Source: Purpureocillium takamizusanense
Taxonomy: Eukaryota > Ascomycota > Sordariomycetes > Hypocreales > Ophiocordycipitaceae
Assembly (NCBI RefSeq): GCF_022605165.1
Contig: NC_063068.1
Span: 5,394,001 to 5,458,000, forward strand
DNA length: 64,000 bases
Reading direction: 5' to 3'
A program made the position numbers and the translations under genes. The notes below the pieces were generated by a model. It made no database searches. It saw only the letters and a program-made list of their open reading frames with translations, and was not told the origin of the DNA. Positions 32,787 through 44,598 of the stretch are shown here, in pieces (positions within the stretch are counted from its first letter, which is position 1; the number at the start of each line of letters is the position of its first letter).

Positions 32787-35340
32787 ATGGGTCCAGACGA
32801 GCAAGCGCGCGACACGTTTGCGCAGGAGGACCACCAAGTGAGTTTTTTTCACGTGCCTCTCAGCGACGAAAGTCCAGCCATTGACGCATTCCCAGGTCGC
32901 ATACGTTTTCGACCCCGACGATGGCGAGACACATCGGGAGCGCCCGTCCAAGCGGCGCAGAGTGTCCAAGCAGACCAAGAGGACATCTGCGGCGAGCGAA
33001 GCGGAGCCGCTTTTTGTGCCGCTGCTGAACGGCAAGGAGAGCGCCGCGTGCGTACGCCTGCGCCAGAGACTGTACGAGGAGAGCTGGGCCAAAGTCGACG
33101 CCCGGCTGCAGGTTCGTCTCGATGATGAGTTGGGCGCGATGGCCGCGAATTCAAACTGACGAGCTGGAGGACAGGGGATGCTGCGGGAGTCTAACCTGGC
33201 GACATTGGAGCAGGTGACGGCGTTTGTGGCAGCGGCAGGGTCCGAGTGGTAAGAGCATATGCGCCCGCCCGCACCATGGTGCTTGTGAACATCCCGACTG
33301 ACTGCCAGGGTTGACAGCGACGATCAGATACCAGCCGCCTTTATCATCACGGGACCGAACATTGCTTCTCAAGACTTGCTGTTCGAGCAGCTTTCGGAAA
33401 CTCTGCAGCTAGTGTCGGCGAGCAGGTTTGTGCGCCTGCGATCTGCGGAGGCCGCCTCGCTCAAGGCCGCACTCAAGAGGACGATTCGGGGTGCGGCGGC
33501 TAGCGCGGGGGGAGGAGACGACGACGAAGACAGCCTGCAAGTAGGGACGGGTCAGGATGTACGGCGGAGATGAAGCCCCGACGCCAACGGCAGCCGCTAA
33601 TGATGGCACAGGGACGCAAGTATCTCGACTACGACCTGGAGGCACTGGAGGCGTCCATCAGGGCGCAGCCATGTGAGCACGTATATGTGGCTTTCCAAGA
33701 CAGCGAGAGCTTCGACAGCGGCCTGATTTCTGATTTGATCACGCTGTTTCAGTAAGCACGGCGGCCGGCCGCGCCCTCTCGTGCGAGAGCATCTGCTGAC
33801 TTGTCGCAGCTCGTGGCGGCCTCGGATTCCGTTCACGCTCCTCTTCGGCATCGCCACATCCGTCGAACTCCTCCAGGCACGCCTGCTCAAGTCGGCATGC
33901 CGGCTCGTGTACGGCGCGCAGTTCGACTGCGTCCAGACGGAGGCGATTCTCGAGACCCTGTTCAGGGGCGCCGTGGCGGCGTGCGATGTGCCGCTGCGGC
34001 TGGGGGCGCCACTGCTCCGCGGCATGCTCGATCGACAGCACGACCAGATAGCCGGCGTCCAGGCATTCGTCAGCTCGCTCAAGGTGAGCACTCAGGCACC
34101 GACACACGTGGCGTCTGCGCGCGCAGCTAACCACGAGTAGTACGCGTACATGTGTCATTTTTACGCTAATCCCTTGTCCATTTCCACATCGCTCGAGGCG
34201 CCGCAGGCGGACGCCGTTCAGCCCGAACACATGGACGCGCTGCGGACCCTGCCGTCGTTCCGCAGTCATGTGGAGCGGGCGGTGGAGCTTGGCGACGAGA
34301 GTTCGCTGCGGCACGCGAGATCGCTGCTTGAGGACGATGAGTATCTGCTTGCCAGGCTTCAAGACAGCAACGAGGATCGGCGACGCTGGGTAGAACGCCT
34401 CCTGCGTGCGCTGCTGGTCCGCGAGGCGGCAGGCGCGCAGCGCGGCGTCTTCTCGCGGGCGTACGTAAACGCCATGGCAGATGGCGTCGACACATCAGAA
34501 GAGTCCGGGGTCGCGGAGAGCATCCGGCGGATGAGCGTCGAGGAGCTGTCGGTGCTGCTGAGACGCGCTTTGGGCCTCCTCACCGAAGGCGACCCGCGCT
34601 TGAACCTGGCACCGGCATCAGACGACGCCGACCTGCGGCTGCAGACCGCCCTCAGAGCCCATGCCGCGGAACTGGAGGCATTGAGGGAGACTGCGCAGAG
34701 CCAAGGGTTCACGCTACGGAGCAAGTACAGTGGGCAAAGCAAGGTGATGCGAACAACGGTCATCGCACAGCGCGTGCAGCTAAGTCAGGACTCGGCGGCC
34801 CTGCGCGACGAGGACAAGCGCCTGACGGAGATTGTCGACGATGTGGCGCGGCTGGTGGCGACGCACTTTGGCGTGACGGGACCTGGCGACGTGCTCTTCT
34901 CCGAGGGCTGGACGTACGAATCGAGGTCGCCAGCGCGTGAGGTGTTCGTGCCGCGGCCGCGGGCTGCGTTTGAGCGCAGCCTGGGCCGGCCGCACGACTA
35001 CCTCGGGTGCTCGTGCTGCGCGCCGAGCGAGGGCGGGATCCAGGCCACGCTGCCGGCGACGGCGGTTCTCTACCAGCTGTACCTGGAGACGGGCAGTCTG
35101 ATCAACGTGGCGGACTTGTGGGCGGCGTTTGACGCTCTCGTGAGCGGCGGCGACGGCGACGGCGACAACAGCAACAAGGTCGCAGCTGGGGCCGATGAGG
35201 CCGGGCATGACGCCGAGGCCACGGGCGAGCGCGAGCGGCTCGTCATGTTCTATCGGGGACTCGCCGAGCTGCGGGCTCTGGGCTACGTCAAGGCGAGCAA
35301 GAAGAAGCCAGACCATGTCGCTAAAGTCAAGTGGCTATAG
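32787..35340 (+). CDS. orc3: Origin recognition complex subunit 3
   Basis: Seven exons: 32787-32837, 32896-33111, 33175-33248, 33309-33540, 33612-33751, 33810-34083 and 34141-35340, giving 728 aa. Introns are 57-71 nt and phases agree throughout. The N terminus (EEDHQ-like FAQEDHQVAYVFDPDD) is typical. Then come the ORC3 N-terminal AAA-like region (AAFIITGPNIASQDLLFEQL, without a working Walker A), VYVAFQDSESFDSGLISDLI, and RIPFTLLFGIATSVELL. The C-terminal winged-helix region ends in LGYVKASKKKPDHVAKVKWL. In the family, Orc3 pairs with Orc2 in the six-subunit complex that marks replication origins. Start choice: ATG 32787 gives a short acidic N terminus; in-frame ATGs at 32691 and 32733 would add a Ser/Arg-rich leader. 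Confidence 0.92.
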
Positions 35341-35904
35341 ATGTGGGTGGCCATTGCGTTCACAGCGGGCCGAGCCGGGCCAGGCCCTGGGAGTCACGCA
35401 GGTATACTGATACAGGTAGACAAAACGCGCAGAACAGGACCGAACCATATGAAACTCACTTTCAATATTCGCCATGCATGATGCCGCGAGTTCCGTACAC
35501 GCAGTCAGCAAGTACAGGGCAGTGTAGCAAGTATAGCAAGTATACAGCAGGGCATACCCGGTCATGTAGGTATGTATGTAGTGTGTAAGTTAGTATATTC
35601 GGCTTTGGGGGCCAAACAATGAGTCAAGTCGGTAAGCAGAGCAGAGCCTCTCGCGTCTCTTCCCCCATCCATCTACTAGCCTCCACTTGCACTTGGGGAA
35701 CACGTCGGTCCGACGGCGTACGCGGCGTGTCTCGGAGGGAGGGGGGCGGGGGAGCAGAGAGGCCGGGCGGGCGGGCGGGCAACAGGGCGGCGCGTGGGGT
35801 GCAGCAGCCACCCGCCCACCCGCGCCCGGGCAGAGGCCGGAGAGTCGGGCCGTAGACGGGATACTACAAACGAACGGATGGATGACGAAGGGAGCATCAC
35901 CAGA

Positions 35905-35996
35905 AAGAGAGGAGAGAGAAACACAGAGAGAGGAAAGACAGAGAGAGGAAATACAGAGAGAGAGAGAAACACAGAGAGAGGAAAGACAGAGAGAGG

Positions 35997-36029
<33 letters not shown>

Positions 36030-36045
36030 CACACACACACACACG
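35905..36045. repeat. GA-rich and CA microsatellite
   Basis: Imperfect blocks of AGAGAGGAAA and CACAGAGAGAGG, then an uninterrupted GA run into a CA run ending near 36044. The larger block (CACAGAGAGAGGAAAGACAG and variants) is repeated at least twice, about 60 bases apart. Confidence 0.85.
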
Positions 36046-36651
36046 GGAAGATAAAGAGAGAGCATGGGCTTTATGATCCGTGGGTGAGACGGATGAGTGA
36101 GTGATGCGCTTGCTTGGCTGACTCTCTTTCCTTTACTATCATGAGGAACAATGAGACCAGTAGGCACACGACAACGACAAAAGAACGGCAGGCAGCTTTC
36201 GGTTGGTTGACGGGGGTGTTCTTTTGCACTTTGCTCGCTCGCTCCCCGGGTACGTGGCCAGGCAGGCAACTCGGCTCACCCCACCTCATCCAGGGAACGA
36301 GCGGACGGGAGTTTCTGGTTCATGTTGTGGTTGTTGTTACCGGAGCCAACACATATATATACGAAGTAAGGGCGAGCCGAGTGGTTCTCGGCGATACACA
36401 TTTAGTAACTTACTGTATATACTAGTCGTGGCTGTATAGTGTACTTGCTCATAAGTGTTTCGTCCGATCATAGATATGACGTAGGAGACGAAGGTATGTG
36501 GGGGAGTGAGAGTCAGAGTCAGAGTGAGAGTGAGAGTCTGTGTGAGAGAGGATCGGGCGCAGCACGAGGCAGGGGGTTCTCGGGCCGGGCGGCACGGGGC
36601 TGGCCGGTGGGAGCGTTGTGTATAGATGATGGGATGCACCATTCATCATGT

Positions 36652-36653
<2 letters not shown>

Positions 36654-36704
<51 letters not shown>
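36654..36704. repeat. TA dinucleotide microsatellite (about 25 units)
   Basis: A perfect alternating AT tract of about 51 bases. It is self-complementary, so it could extrude as a cruciform. Confidence 0.95.
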
Positions 36705-36705
<1 letters not shown>

Positions 36706-36843
36706 TTGCGTAGCAAGACCATTACGTACTTTATATATGGTGCACCGAGACAGACACGTGTGTGTGCCGGCCGGGACGACCCGGGGCCGCGTGCCGTTCA
36801 GTCATGTGCCCGCGGCGCGCCCATGATAAAACTCGCTCACTGA

Positions 36844-36909
36844 TCACTCACTCACTCACTCACTCACTCACTCACGCATGTATGTATGTATGTATGTATG
36901 TATGTATGT
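36844..36909. repeat. TCAC tetranucleotide array followed by TATG array
   Basis: CACTCACTCACT-type repeats of about 31 bases pass directly into about seven units of TATG, separated by GCATG. Confidence 0.9.
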
Positions 36910-37040
36910 GCTTGGAGGAGAAGAAAGGGGCAAAAAAAGAAGAAGATAAACCGAAGAGGGTGAAAAAACCTCACTTATTTACACTAAGGTGGGTGAGCCA
37001 CGAGAACAGTGAGGAGTGGAGGAAGCAGTACGTAGTATGT

Positions 37041-37132
37041 ATGTGTGTGTGTGTGTGTAGGTATACTGTATGTATGTAGCAGGAAAGGTGGGACGGAGAG
37101 ACAGAGAGAGGGAGAGAGAAAGAGAGAGATGA
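37041..37132. repeat. GT microsatellite and AG-rich tract
   Basis: A perfect GT run at about 37043-37058, then GTATGTATG and an AGAGAGAG tract near 37098-37128. ACAC and CACGCACG runs follow near 37200-37230. Confidence 0.85.
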
Positions 37133-37457
37133 CGGACGGATCGGACGAGGCGAGACAATAAGGGATGAGACATCATCACCATAGGCAGACGTCCAGAGAC
37201 ACACACACACACTCACGCACGCACGCACGCAGCCCATTCAGCATCGTGCACCACCACCGCCACCACCCCATCGCGTCATCTCTTCCTTCGTCACTACGTA
37301 GATACCATATTCCTCCTCGTTTCCTCCTCCTGCCCGTCGGCGACGAGGCGGGCTAGTTTCACCAACCCCGGGCGTCCAAAAAAAAAAGGGGGGGGGTTTG
37401 TCGTCGCGAAGAAATGATGATGGGAGGTTAGGGGGAAAAAGAAGGGCGGACTGCTTT

Positions 37458-37502
37458 GCTTGCTTGCTTGCTGCTACTGCTGCTGCTGCTGCTGCTGCTG
37501 CT
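37458..37502. repeat. GCTT then CTG trinucleotide repeat
   Basis: Three GCTT units followed by an array of about ten CTG units with one CTA interruption. There is no supported coding frame across it. Confidence 0.85.
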
Positions 37503-40500
37503 AGAGCGCCCGCCACTGCGGCAGCGGCTGAAGAGAGGAGGGCGCACACGCACATACATACATGCACACGCACGTGCAGGTTTTGATGAGCAGGATCATC
37601 GTGGGCGACGACGACGGACGCCACCACGGTGATGAAGTGGCAGTAGCAGCAGCAGCAGGCAGTAATACGTAGTAGATGGGTTGACGGGCGTGCATTATGT
37701 GTTCAGTTGGACCCAACAAACGTCACTACGTACCTCCAGCACAGCAGCCGACGCAGGCAAGCCAGGCAGGCATGGGCCAGGAAGGTGCCCGGTGCTAGTG
37801 GTGGCGGGAGCAGCAGCCGCGGGCGTTTGATATTGCCTTTTTTTTCCCTCTCATTTCATTTTTCATTTCAGTTTATTTTACTTTCTTTATTTTGCCGTTT
37901 GCCCGTCCGCAGAGCGAATATACTTTTTTTCACAGAGGAGGAGGATGCGTGCGTGCGTGCATAGACGTCGTGGTTGGCCCCCCCCCCCCGCCCCTTACAT
38001 ACCTACACATAACTACTCCAACTCCGAATCAAGTACTAACTAGTTATACTTCGCAAGGAGTGTATGCCTAGGCAGTATCGGCTCACCGATCGTGGCCCCG
38101 GGCAGAGGGGCACCCACGCGAGACCCAATAAACTTAGTCGTCCGTCCGGATGCATACAGTAAGTACATAGTTACACATCATGGCGAAGCCAGAGACAGAC
38201 AGGCTGGCGCGCCGAGGGAGAGCGCTGAAACCATGTGTTCACCGCAGCGTGGCGGACAGACAGACAAACAGACAGACTCGCGCGCAATCTACGCTCCGAG
38301 GCCCAAGGTCAATGACCATGAACTAAATACGTAGGTACATCCTTTGTACGACGCATCTACTACCACGTCAGTGAGATGTCATTCGCGCCTATTGCCCAAA
38401 GTACGCATGTATTAATCTCACCTGCCGGGCAGCTCGTGATGCTATAATTGGGGCGAGCGGATTGGAGGGGCGTCCCATGTTCCAGTTCCCTGCCCTGCCC
38501 CCAGGCGCCGCCGCCTTTCCCAGAGGGCATTGCATCTTCCGAGACGCTTCTTCTGTGCCGGGCATTGCCATTGGAACGGGTCCGAGTCAACAGCGAGACA
38601 AGCGTGCCAATCTATTTTTTGCACATTATTAGTCGTGCCTAGGTCAAATCGTTTCGCGGGCATGACCTCCTGATGGGGACCAAATGTCTTGGAACGTTGG
38701 CCATGCATTTTCCTTCTTCCTTGCGCCGGATCCATCCAGGTGCGGAGTCACTGGTCCACCAGCACCACGAGACGAGAGGGTCCCCACAGATGCCAGGCCA
38801 GGCAAGGGTACCGAGCAAACCTGCCCATGCATGCCCCGGTGGCCCAGAGGCTGGGGGTTCCCAGGTGGTTGGTCCTTGAACACCGACCGGCCAGGGAGGC
38901 CCCTTCTCTCCATCGCCTTCGCCCTGTCTCGCGCGCGTCGTCGCTGCTGTCGTCGTTAGGCGGTCGGTCGCTCAGGCCCTTTGCTTGTTGGACATGCTCG
39001 TCCGTAGCCCATCCAGCCACCGTCAGCCCAGCCAACCCGCCCAGGAGGCACTTCATATCCGTGGCCGGCCCCAGGTGGTTGCTTTGCCAGGTGCTTCGTG
39101 CATACAGGGACGATGCCTCATGTGAGTGCCGCGATCAGCAGAGAGGCTGGTTCGTAAAGTAACCCCCGTGGCTGGTCGCCAAAATCGTCACCGCGGGCCG
39201 CTTGCCAACGACCGAGGAAGGGCCCTGCCGTTGCTAGTCCACAGACGAAGGAACGAATGAAGGAACAAATGGAGCACCGGCAGAAGAGCGGGCTGCCTGG
39301 TGCTAGTGCTAGTAACTTAGTAGGCGTAGTAATGGTACGTTAGTTATAGTGGTGGTGGCAGGGTGGCCATGGCCCATTGTCCGGAATGTCTCACCAGCCG
39401 TCTGCGTCCGTCGCAACCACAACAATCGTGCGAAACCGGCGGAGAGACATTTTGTTTTGTTCTTTTGTTTGGTTCGCCCTGGGGCTCTGCAACTTGGGTG
39501 CTTTCGCCCACAAGTCGCATCCCATGGCCCCCCCGGTCTCTCAAGGCTCTCTCCACGGCCCCAGGGTTCCACGTTGGGTTCGTGGGCTCGCGGGCGCCGC
39601 GTGCGTCGTCTTGTCTCTGGCTCAGAGACAAGCGAGGGACAAACGCCCGAAGCCCTTGCACGTTGCAACCGTCGTGGCGGTCGTCGTCGCCCACTGACTA
39701 GATTGGCGGCGTCCCATCCGTGCGCCCATGCCCATTCTCCCCTCCTGGCAAGCTCGTCGCCGTCCAGGTGAGTGAGCGGATGCGGTAACTCTTCTGCAGT
39801 GCTATTGCCCGCACAGCGCTCGAGTTTGAGCTTGACTCTGGCGTTTGCCAAGTTAGCGCCATGCCTCGTCCCTCTTATTCCGTCGCCAGCCCCGGTTCCG
39901 TTCCAGCCACACGACCTTGGACCCGGCCACGGCACTGGCCGCTCTCGTTCTAACTTCTGACCCCCAGCGGTTCGTCAGACGTGGGATGAGGGGGGCGAGG
40001 GAGGAGGGGTGGCTGGCCCCATGGCCATTATGGCATGAGATGCGGTGCGCCGTGGAGGAGGAGGAGGACTCACTCATCATCGGTGAGGAGGAGAGGGGCC
40101 AAGTGTCTTGCTTGGCTTGGCTGTACCATCAATATGCGTGTCTGTTATTAGTTGAGGCAAAGCGACGTGCCCCCGTCCCATCGGGTTGCGAGCTGGCTTG
40201 CACGAGCGCGCATGCGCACTCGCATGCATGCGTCCACCCCAGGCTTGCATGCACTCGTGCGCATGATGTGCGTCCACCGACCGAGGCATGCCTGTCTGTC
40301 CGCCTGCCTGCCCGCCTGCTTGCCTGCCTGTGCAGTACCTGATCTGTTAGTACTATGCAATGTAATTGCTCTGCCGCAAATATGGTGCCGTTGCGGGCTG
40401 CGACTCTTCTCCCCTGTGCCGACCACCAGCCCTCCCCCTCACCCTCACCCTGGCGTCGCAGTGCTGAACCCGTAAATGGAACTAAGTAGGGGACCCCCAG

Positions 40501-41739
40501 GAAGCCGCCATGGCTGGGCCAGAGGCACCTCAAGCCACGACGGCGCTGGCGTCTCCCCCCCTTCCCCCCCTCCCCTAGACGCCTGCAGCATCTGCTGTAG
40601 TATTAAAGCTGAACGGCGGAGCCTGCTCGATCCGCATCCCGTCCCATGCTGCCCCGTCCGCCCATCCACCAACCCGTCCGTCTGGGTTTGGCTTGGTGTG
40701 ATTTGTGTTGGCTTGCCCTGCGACGGCACCGCTCGCGTGGTCTCGTCTGGCCTGGGCTGCCTTGGCTGGTTGGTCTGACCGGGTTCGGCCAAGCATGACG
40801 ATTTCGGGTATCGGCTCCATCTGACGGAAAAGATACAAAGAGGAGGGCTGGGGCACCATCATCAAAGACAATTTTCCTGACTCGGGTCGCCTCCATCCGT
40901 CCATCCATCTGTCTGTCCATCCATTCCGTCGTCGTCGTCGTCGTCGCTGTCGTTGTCGTCGCTGTCGTCGTCGCTGCCGTTGCACATCAAGTCGCCCAAC
41001 ATCCGACTCGAGGCGAGACACAGAGTCCGGAAAGACGGGAAGAACAGATCAATTCCGCAGCAAGACGATCTGCGAAACTCCATTGTTCCAAACCGCACAA
41101 AGTACGAAGTACCTGCGGGATCGTCTTATTACTCCTTCCGAGGCTTCCATCGTGCCTGCCTCCAACTTCAACTCCGCCTCCACCACCTTCCTAGTTCGCC
41201 CATTCTTGTCTCGCCGTCGCTCCTGCCTGGCCGGACTTCGACCTGAACTTGACTCCAGTCAACTCCGTCTTTGTCTCCGCCTTTCTCTCCTGCGCTTCCC
41301 ACCACTGCACGATTACCCCCTCCTCCCATTGTCCATCTTCCCTCACCTTCATCATCGCTAACCCTCATCCCTCCTGCCTCGCTTGTCACGCCCCCCGTCG
41401 TCTCATCACATCCCGCGCCTCACCTCAAACCCCCTTTGACCTCTCATGCGCCACTTCCTTTCGGAGACGACACAGCACGACTATACCTCGCAAAGGCAAA
41501 GCTAGATCCTCGGCACCATCTCCAGCCTCACACGTCCTGCAACATTCGACTGGGTCGAACAAAGAGTCCCTCTTCATCAACGGCTCTTGGACTTGTACAT
41601 TGCTTTGTCCCAGATCTAGGCACATACACTGTCACTGGCGGCCTCGCTTTTATATATCGCGGAGCGAACTCGGCTCTGTAGAGCCAGCCAAGCCACAGGA
41701 AATTCGCATTCACACCGCCTCACGGCAACCACCGTCATC

Positions 41740-41751
41740 ATGATGCATCGC

Positions 41752-41783
<32 letters not shown>

Positions 41784-42333
41784 GCAGCAGCAACTCCCAT
41801 CTGCAGCCCATACTCAACAGCAGCTGCAGCAACCCCAACTGCTGCCGCCGTACAACACGCCCGCCATCATCAGCCGCCTCCACTTCCTCGCCCGCCACAA
41901 CCCTCAACTGGCTCAAAAGCTTCATCAGATGGCTCTGCCACTCTCACCACTGGTCCAGCTGACCACCGGCGCTGTGCATCCGTGTTTTCCTCGCACCGTT
42001 CTCCAGTTCTGGCTCCTCACCGACGATCAGCTAGAGTCCCTTGCCGCATTCTACCACCAGCGAGATCAGTCGCCTTGGTCTGCGCAGTACCCGTGTCCGG
42101 TCGTCTGGCGCTCCGATCTACCCCTCGAGGATAAACGCCGGCGGATGGGTCGCTTTATCGGCCTCCGCGGTTGTGGTGAGGACGAGCTCGGCGCCGGCGG
42201 CGGTGCCGATAAATCCTCGGCAGAGGTGGCAGCTATGGTGGGCAGCATGCGCACCGAAGACGAGATTGCCGAGGAGGCGCGGTTAGCTGCAGCCGATGAC
42301 GAGGTCTGGCGGCGAAAACTGAATCCCTGGTAG
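41740..42333 (+). CDS. Polyglutamine hypothetical protein
   Basis: A single-exon ORF of 197 aa from ATG 41740. Residues 5-18 are an uninterrupted Gln run encoded by CAA and CAG, followed by Gln-rich sequence. The body has a non-repetitive core that looks conserved: PAIISRLHFLARHNPQLAQKL, FPRTVLQFWLLTDDQLESLA, YPCPVVWRSDLPLEDKRRRMG and RFIGLRGCG. The C-terminal part is acidic and ends DDEVWRRKLNPW. There is no signal peptide or membrane segment. I do not recognise a named family. A long C/T-rich leader precedes it. Repeat-length variation between strains would be expected at the Gln tract (inference). Confidence 0.75.
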
Positions 42334-42883
42334 GGCTGGGAATGAGTCGCTCATGTGAGCTCCGGAAGCTCCAAGGATCACGCGAAAAGGGGGAGAGACG
42401 GAGTGCAGAAGGACAGCGTCGCATCTCGCTCCGCCTCAGCCTTTCTGACGTCCATATTACGACTTTGGCTTTGATTTGCGTTCATACAGGCGGGCAGGGG
42501 CTAGCCGCTGCGGTGCGCTCCCTTGTTCGTCATGATTAGCATGTAGATATACGGCGTTCACTCGCACAGCATTGGGAGGTGGCAGCATTTTGGCCTGGCC
42601 CAATTCGGGCAATAACCGGAGTCGGCTTTGCATAGAACAGACAGCAATGTCTAATCATATATATACTTGGACTAGAAGTGTGCACCTCCACGCCTTCAAC
42701 GCCGCCCACGACTTCGGGCACTCTCGACTGAGCCAACTATCGGGTTGTACGTAGGCAAATGGAACCGTCGCTGACCAACGACGATGTGTCTTGACGCGAC
42801 CTCAACTCGGCCGCGCCTTCTATGGATGCTCGGGCCTTACGCCGCTCCGAATCCGTCTCTTGCATCCCTCTTCTGCCCAAGGC
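42334..42883. other. Convergent 3' intergenic region
   Basis: 550 bases between the ends of the polyglutamine gene (plus) and sec66 (minus). AT-richer around 42640-42670 (ATATATATAC). No gene is seen. Confidence 0.5.
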
Positions 42884-43759
42884 TCATTTCCTGCCCTTCT
42901 TGCCGCCCTTGGCAGGTGTGTCGACCAGCACGGCATCGTCCTCGCTGCCCTTGGTCGAGCCCTTTTCCGACTCGTCGAGCTCCTTCATGAACTCGCTCTG
43001 GATCTGGCCCCGTCGCTTCTCCCACCACTGCTTCTCGGCCTCCGTCTGGGCCTGGATCTCGTCGAGCCTCTGGCGAAGCTTCGTGTTGGCGGCGATTTCG
43101 TGAGCGGACTGGAAGATGGTAGGGCCCCAGTTGGGTGCCAGGGCATTGGCCTTTTGGACGTGTCAGTATACGTGCGGGATGCGTGGGGTGTGTCGGGCTG
43201 CTCTTCTACGGGCGGAACACGCTGGGACGTACCTCTTGCACTACGTCTCGCAGCTCCTCTTCCATCTCCACCTCAGCGCGTCGGAAGCGCTGCCACAGGT
43301 CGTCGCCCACGCTGCCCCTCAGCAGCAGCGAGCTGCAGGCCTGCTTGGCCGACTTGACCTGGATGAGACGCTCAATGTCCTCGACGGCGCGCCGCAGCAG
43401 CGCCGCGCGGAGGAGGCTGTCGGGGACGCGGGGGGTCTTCTCGCCGCTGCCCGGCTCGGGGTTCATGTGCAGGAGCGAGAGGTACACGTTGCGCTGGAGG
43501 TTGGGGCCGAACCACGGGGCGAGGTTGGCGCTCTCGGCTGCATTGGAGAACGGGGCATGTCAGTCAATGTGGCCGGAGCATGGGAGAGGCGGACGGCCGT
43601 TGCTGCTGCTGCACTTCTGCAGCACGCGCGTCGGGGGGAAGGGATTAACGTACCGGCTCTGCGCTTGCGGTAGATTCTGGAAAAGCTCATGAGGGCGCCA
43701 CTAAGGACGATCAGGTAGGCAAAGGGAAGGGCGAGGCCCTTCCAGTCGATCCCGAACAT
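42884..43759 (-). CDS. sec66: Sec66/Sec71, ER post-translational translocation subunit
   Basis: Three exons on the minus strand: 43759-43654, 43537-43233 and 43150-42884 (introns 116 and 82 nt), giving 225 aa. One membrane helix lies near the N terminus (LALPFAYLIVLSGALMSFS, residues 9-27), followed by IYRKRRAESANLAPWFGPN. The cytosolic domain carries the family's conserved blocks RNVYLSLLHMNPE, LLRAALLRRAVEDIERL, SVGDDLWQRFRRAEVEM and ANALAPNWGPTIFQSA. The tail is charged, ending GGKKGRK. Sec66 forms the Sec62/Sec63/Sec66/Sec72 complex that drives Hsp70-assisted import of proteins through Sec61 at the ER. Length fits the family. It is head-to-head with npl4, 839 bases apart. Confidence 0.93.
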
Positions 43760-44598
43760 GGTGAAGGAAGTTGTGCGCTGCCGCCGCCGCTGTTCCGGGA
43801 ATGTGGAATTTGACCGCGTGCCTGATTCAACGGGTTGACAGACGGTATGCGTACGGGGAAAAAAGAACGAGTGCCGACTGTCGCACGCCTGCGTGGTCAG
43901 CAGAAGACGTGGATGTGATGTCGTGTGCTGCTGTCGTCGGTCGGTCGTCGTTGGGTGATGGGTGACTCCAGGCGCAAGTTGTGACCCCCCATGTGCCAGC
44001 CTGGCCTGGTAACTTTTCGGGGGGCCGCCCAACGGGATCTGGCCAGGTTGCCGTTGCGGCGCGCCGCCCCTTGTCTCGCCCCGGCAGTGGCAGGCGCGTG
44101 CGGCCCCCACGGCGTGCCAGCCACAGAAGACCGCCGAACGTCCGGGCCGAAGTTTCTCCAGCGCGGCTGTCAAAGTTGCTTACAAAGTGCCTTGGGCTGC
44201 GAATTGAATCCGCCGCCACCGGGCGCTGCCAGGCACCGTTCCGGCTGATGACGCTCCACTGGGGAGCTCCCCAGAGCACCGGGCTGAGTGAGGTGCACCT
44301 CAGTCACTCGCGGAGCTGCAGCATCCCGTCATCCATCCATATCCGTCCGCAGCTCCGCAACCACCACCGTCGATGAACTTCGACGACTCACCTCCCCAGA
44401 CACACAACCCCACCACCCACGGAGCAGACCGCGATTCACCGCACATTGGCCGGCTACAACCCCTCAGCCCGGGCCAGATTTCTTGAAAAAGGGAACGCAT
44501 CTCGCAACCTGCGCGGCACATCGACTTCGTCTCCCGCCCCGCCAAGGACACCACCACACAGACAGAAGCGAAGGCCCAACGCTGCCTCGTCGCCCACC
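43760..44598. other. Divergent promoter region sec66 / npl4
   Basis: 839 bases between two start codons. C/T-rich leader features lie near 44330-44420 on the plus strand. No recognisable ORF. Confidence 0.5.

Larger units (their letters stand above)
35341..41739. other. 6.4-kb gene-poor region with microsatellites
   Basis: The longest gap in the window. 35341-35600 has AT-richer DNA with TATAGCAAGTATAGCAAGTATA repeats; 35900-37510 is a dense microsatellite cluster (listed separately). 38000-40500 is ordinary GC-rich DNA with overlapping spurious ORFs, GTGCATGC-type words near 40200-40290 and a GCCTGCCT tract. 40930-40980 is a GTCGTC tract. 41100-41739 is a C/T-rich probable leader of the polyglutamine gene. 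No ORF shows a recognisable domain. Confidence 0.5.

Noticed and set aside
36654..36704. TA tract as a replication origin or terminator
   Set aside because: Nothing beyond base composition supports it; it lies among other microsatellites.
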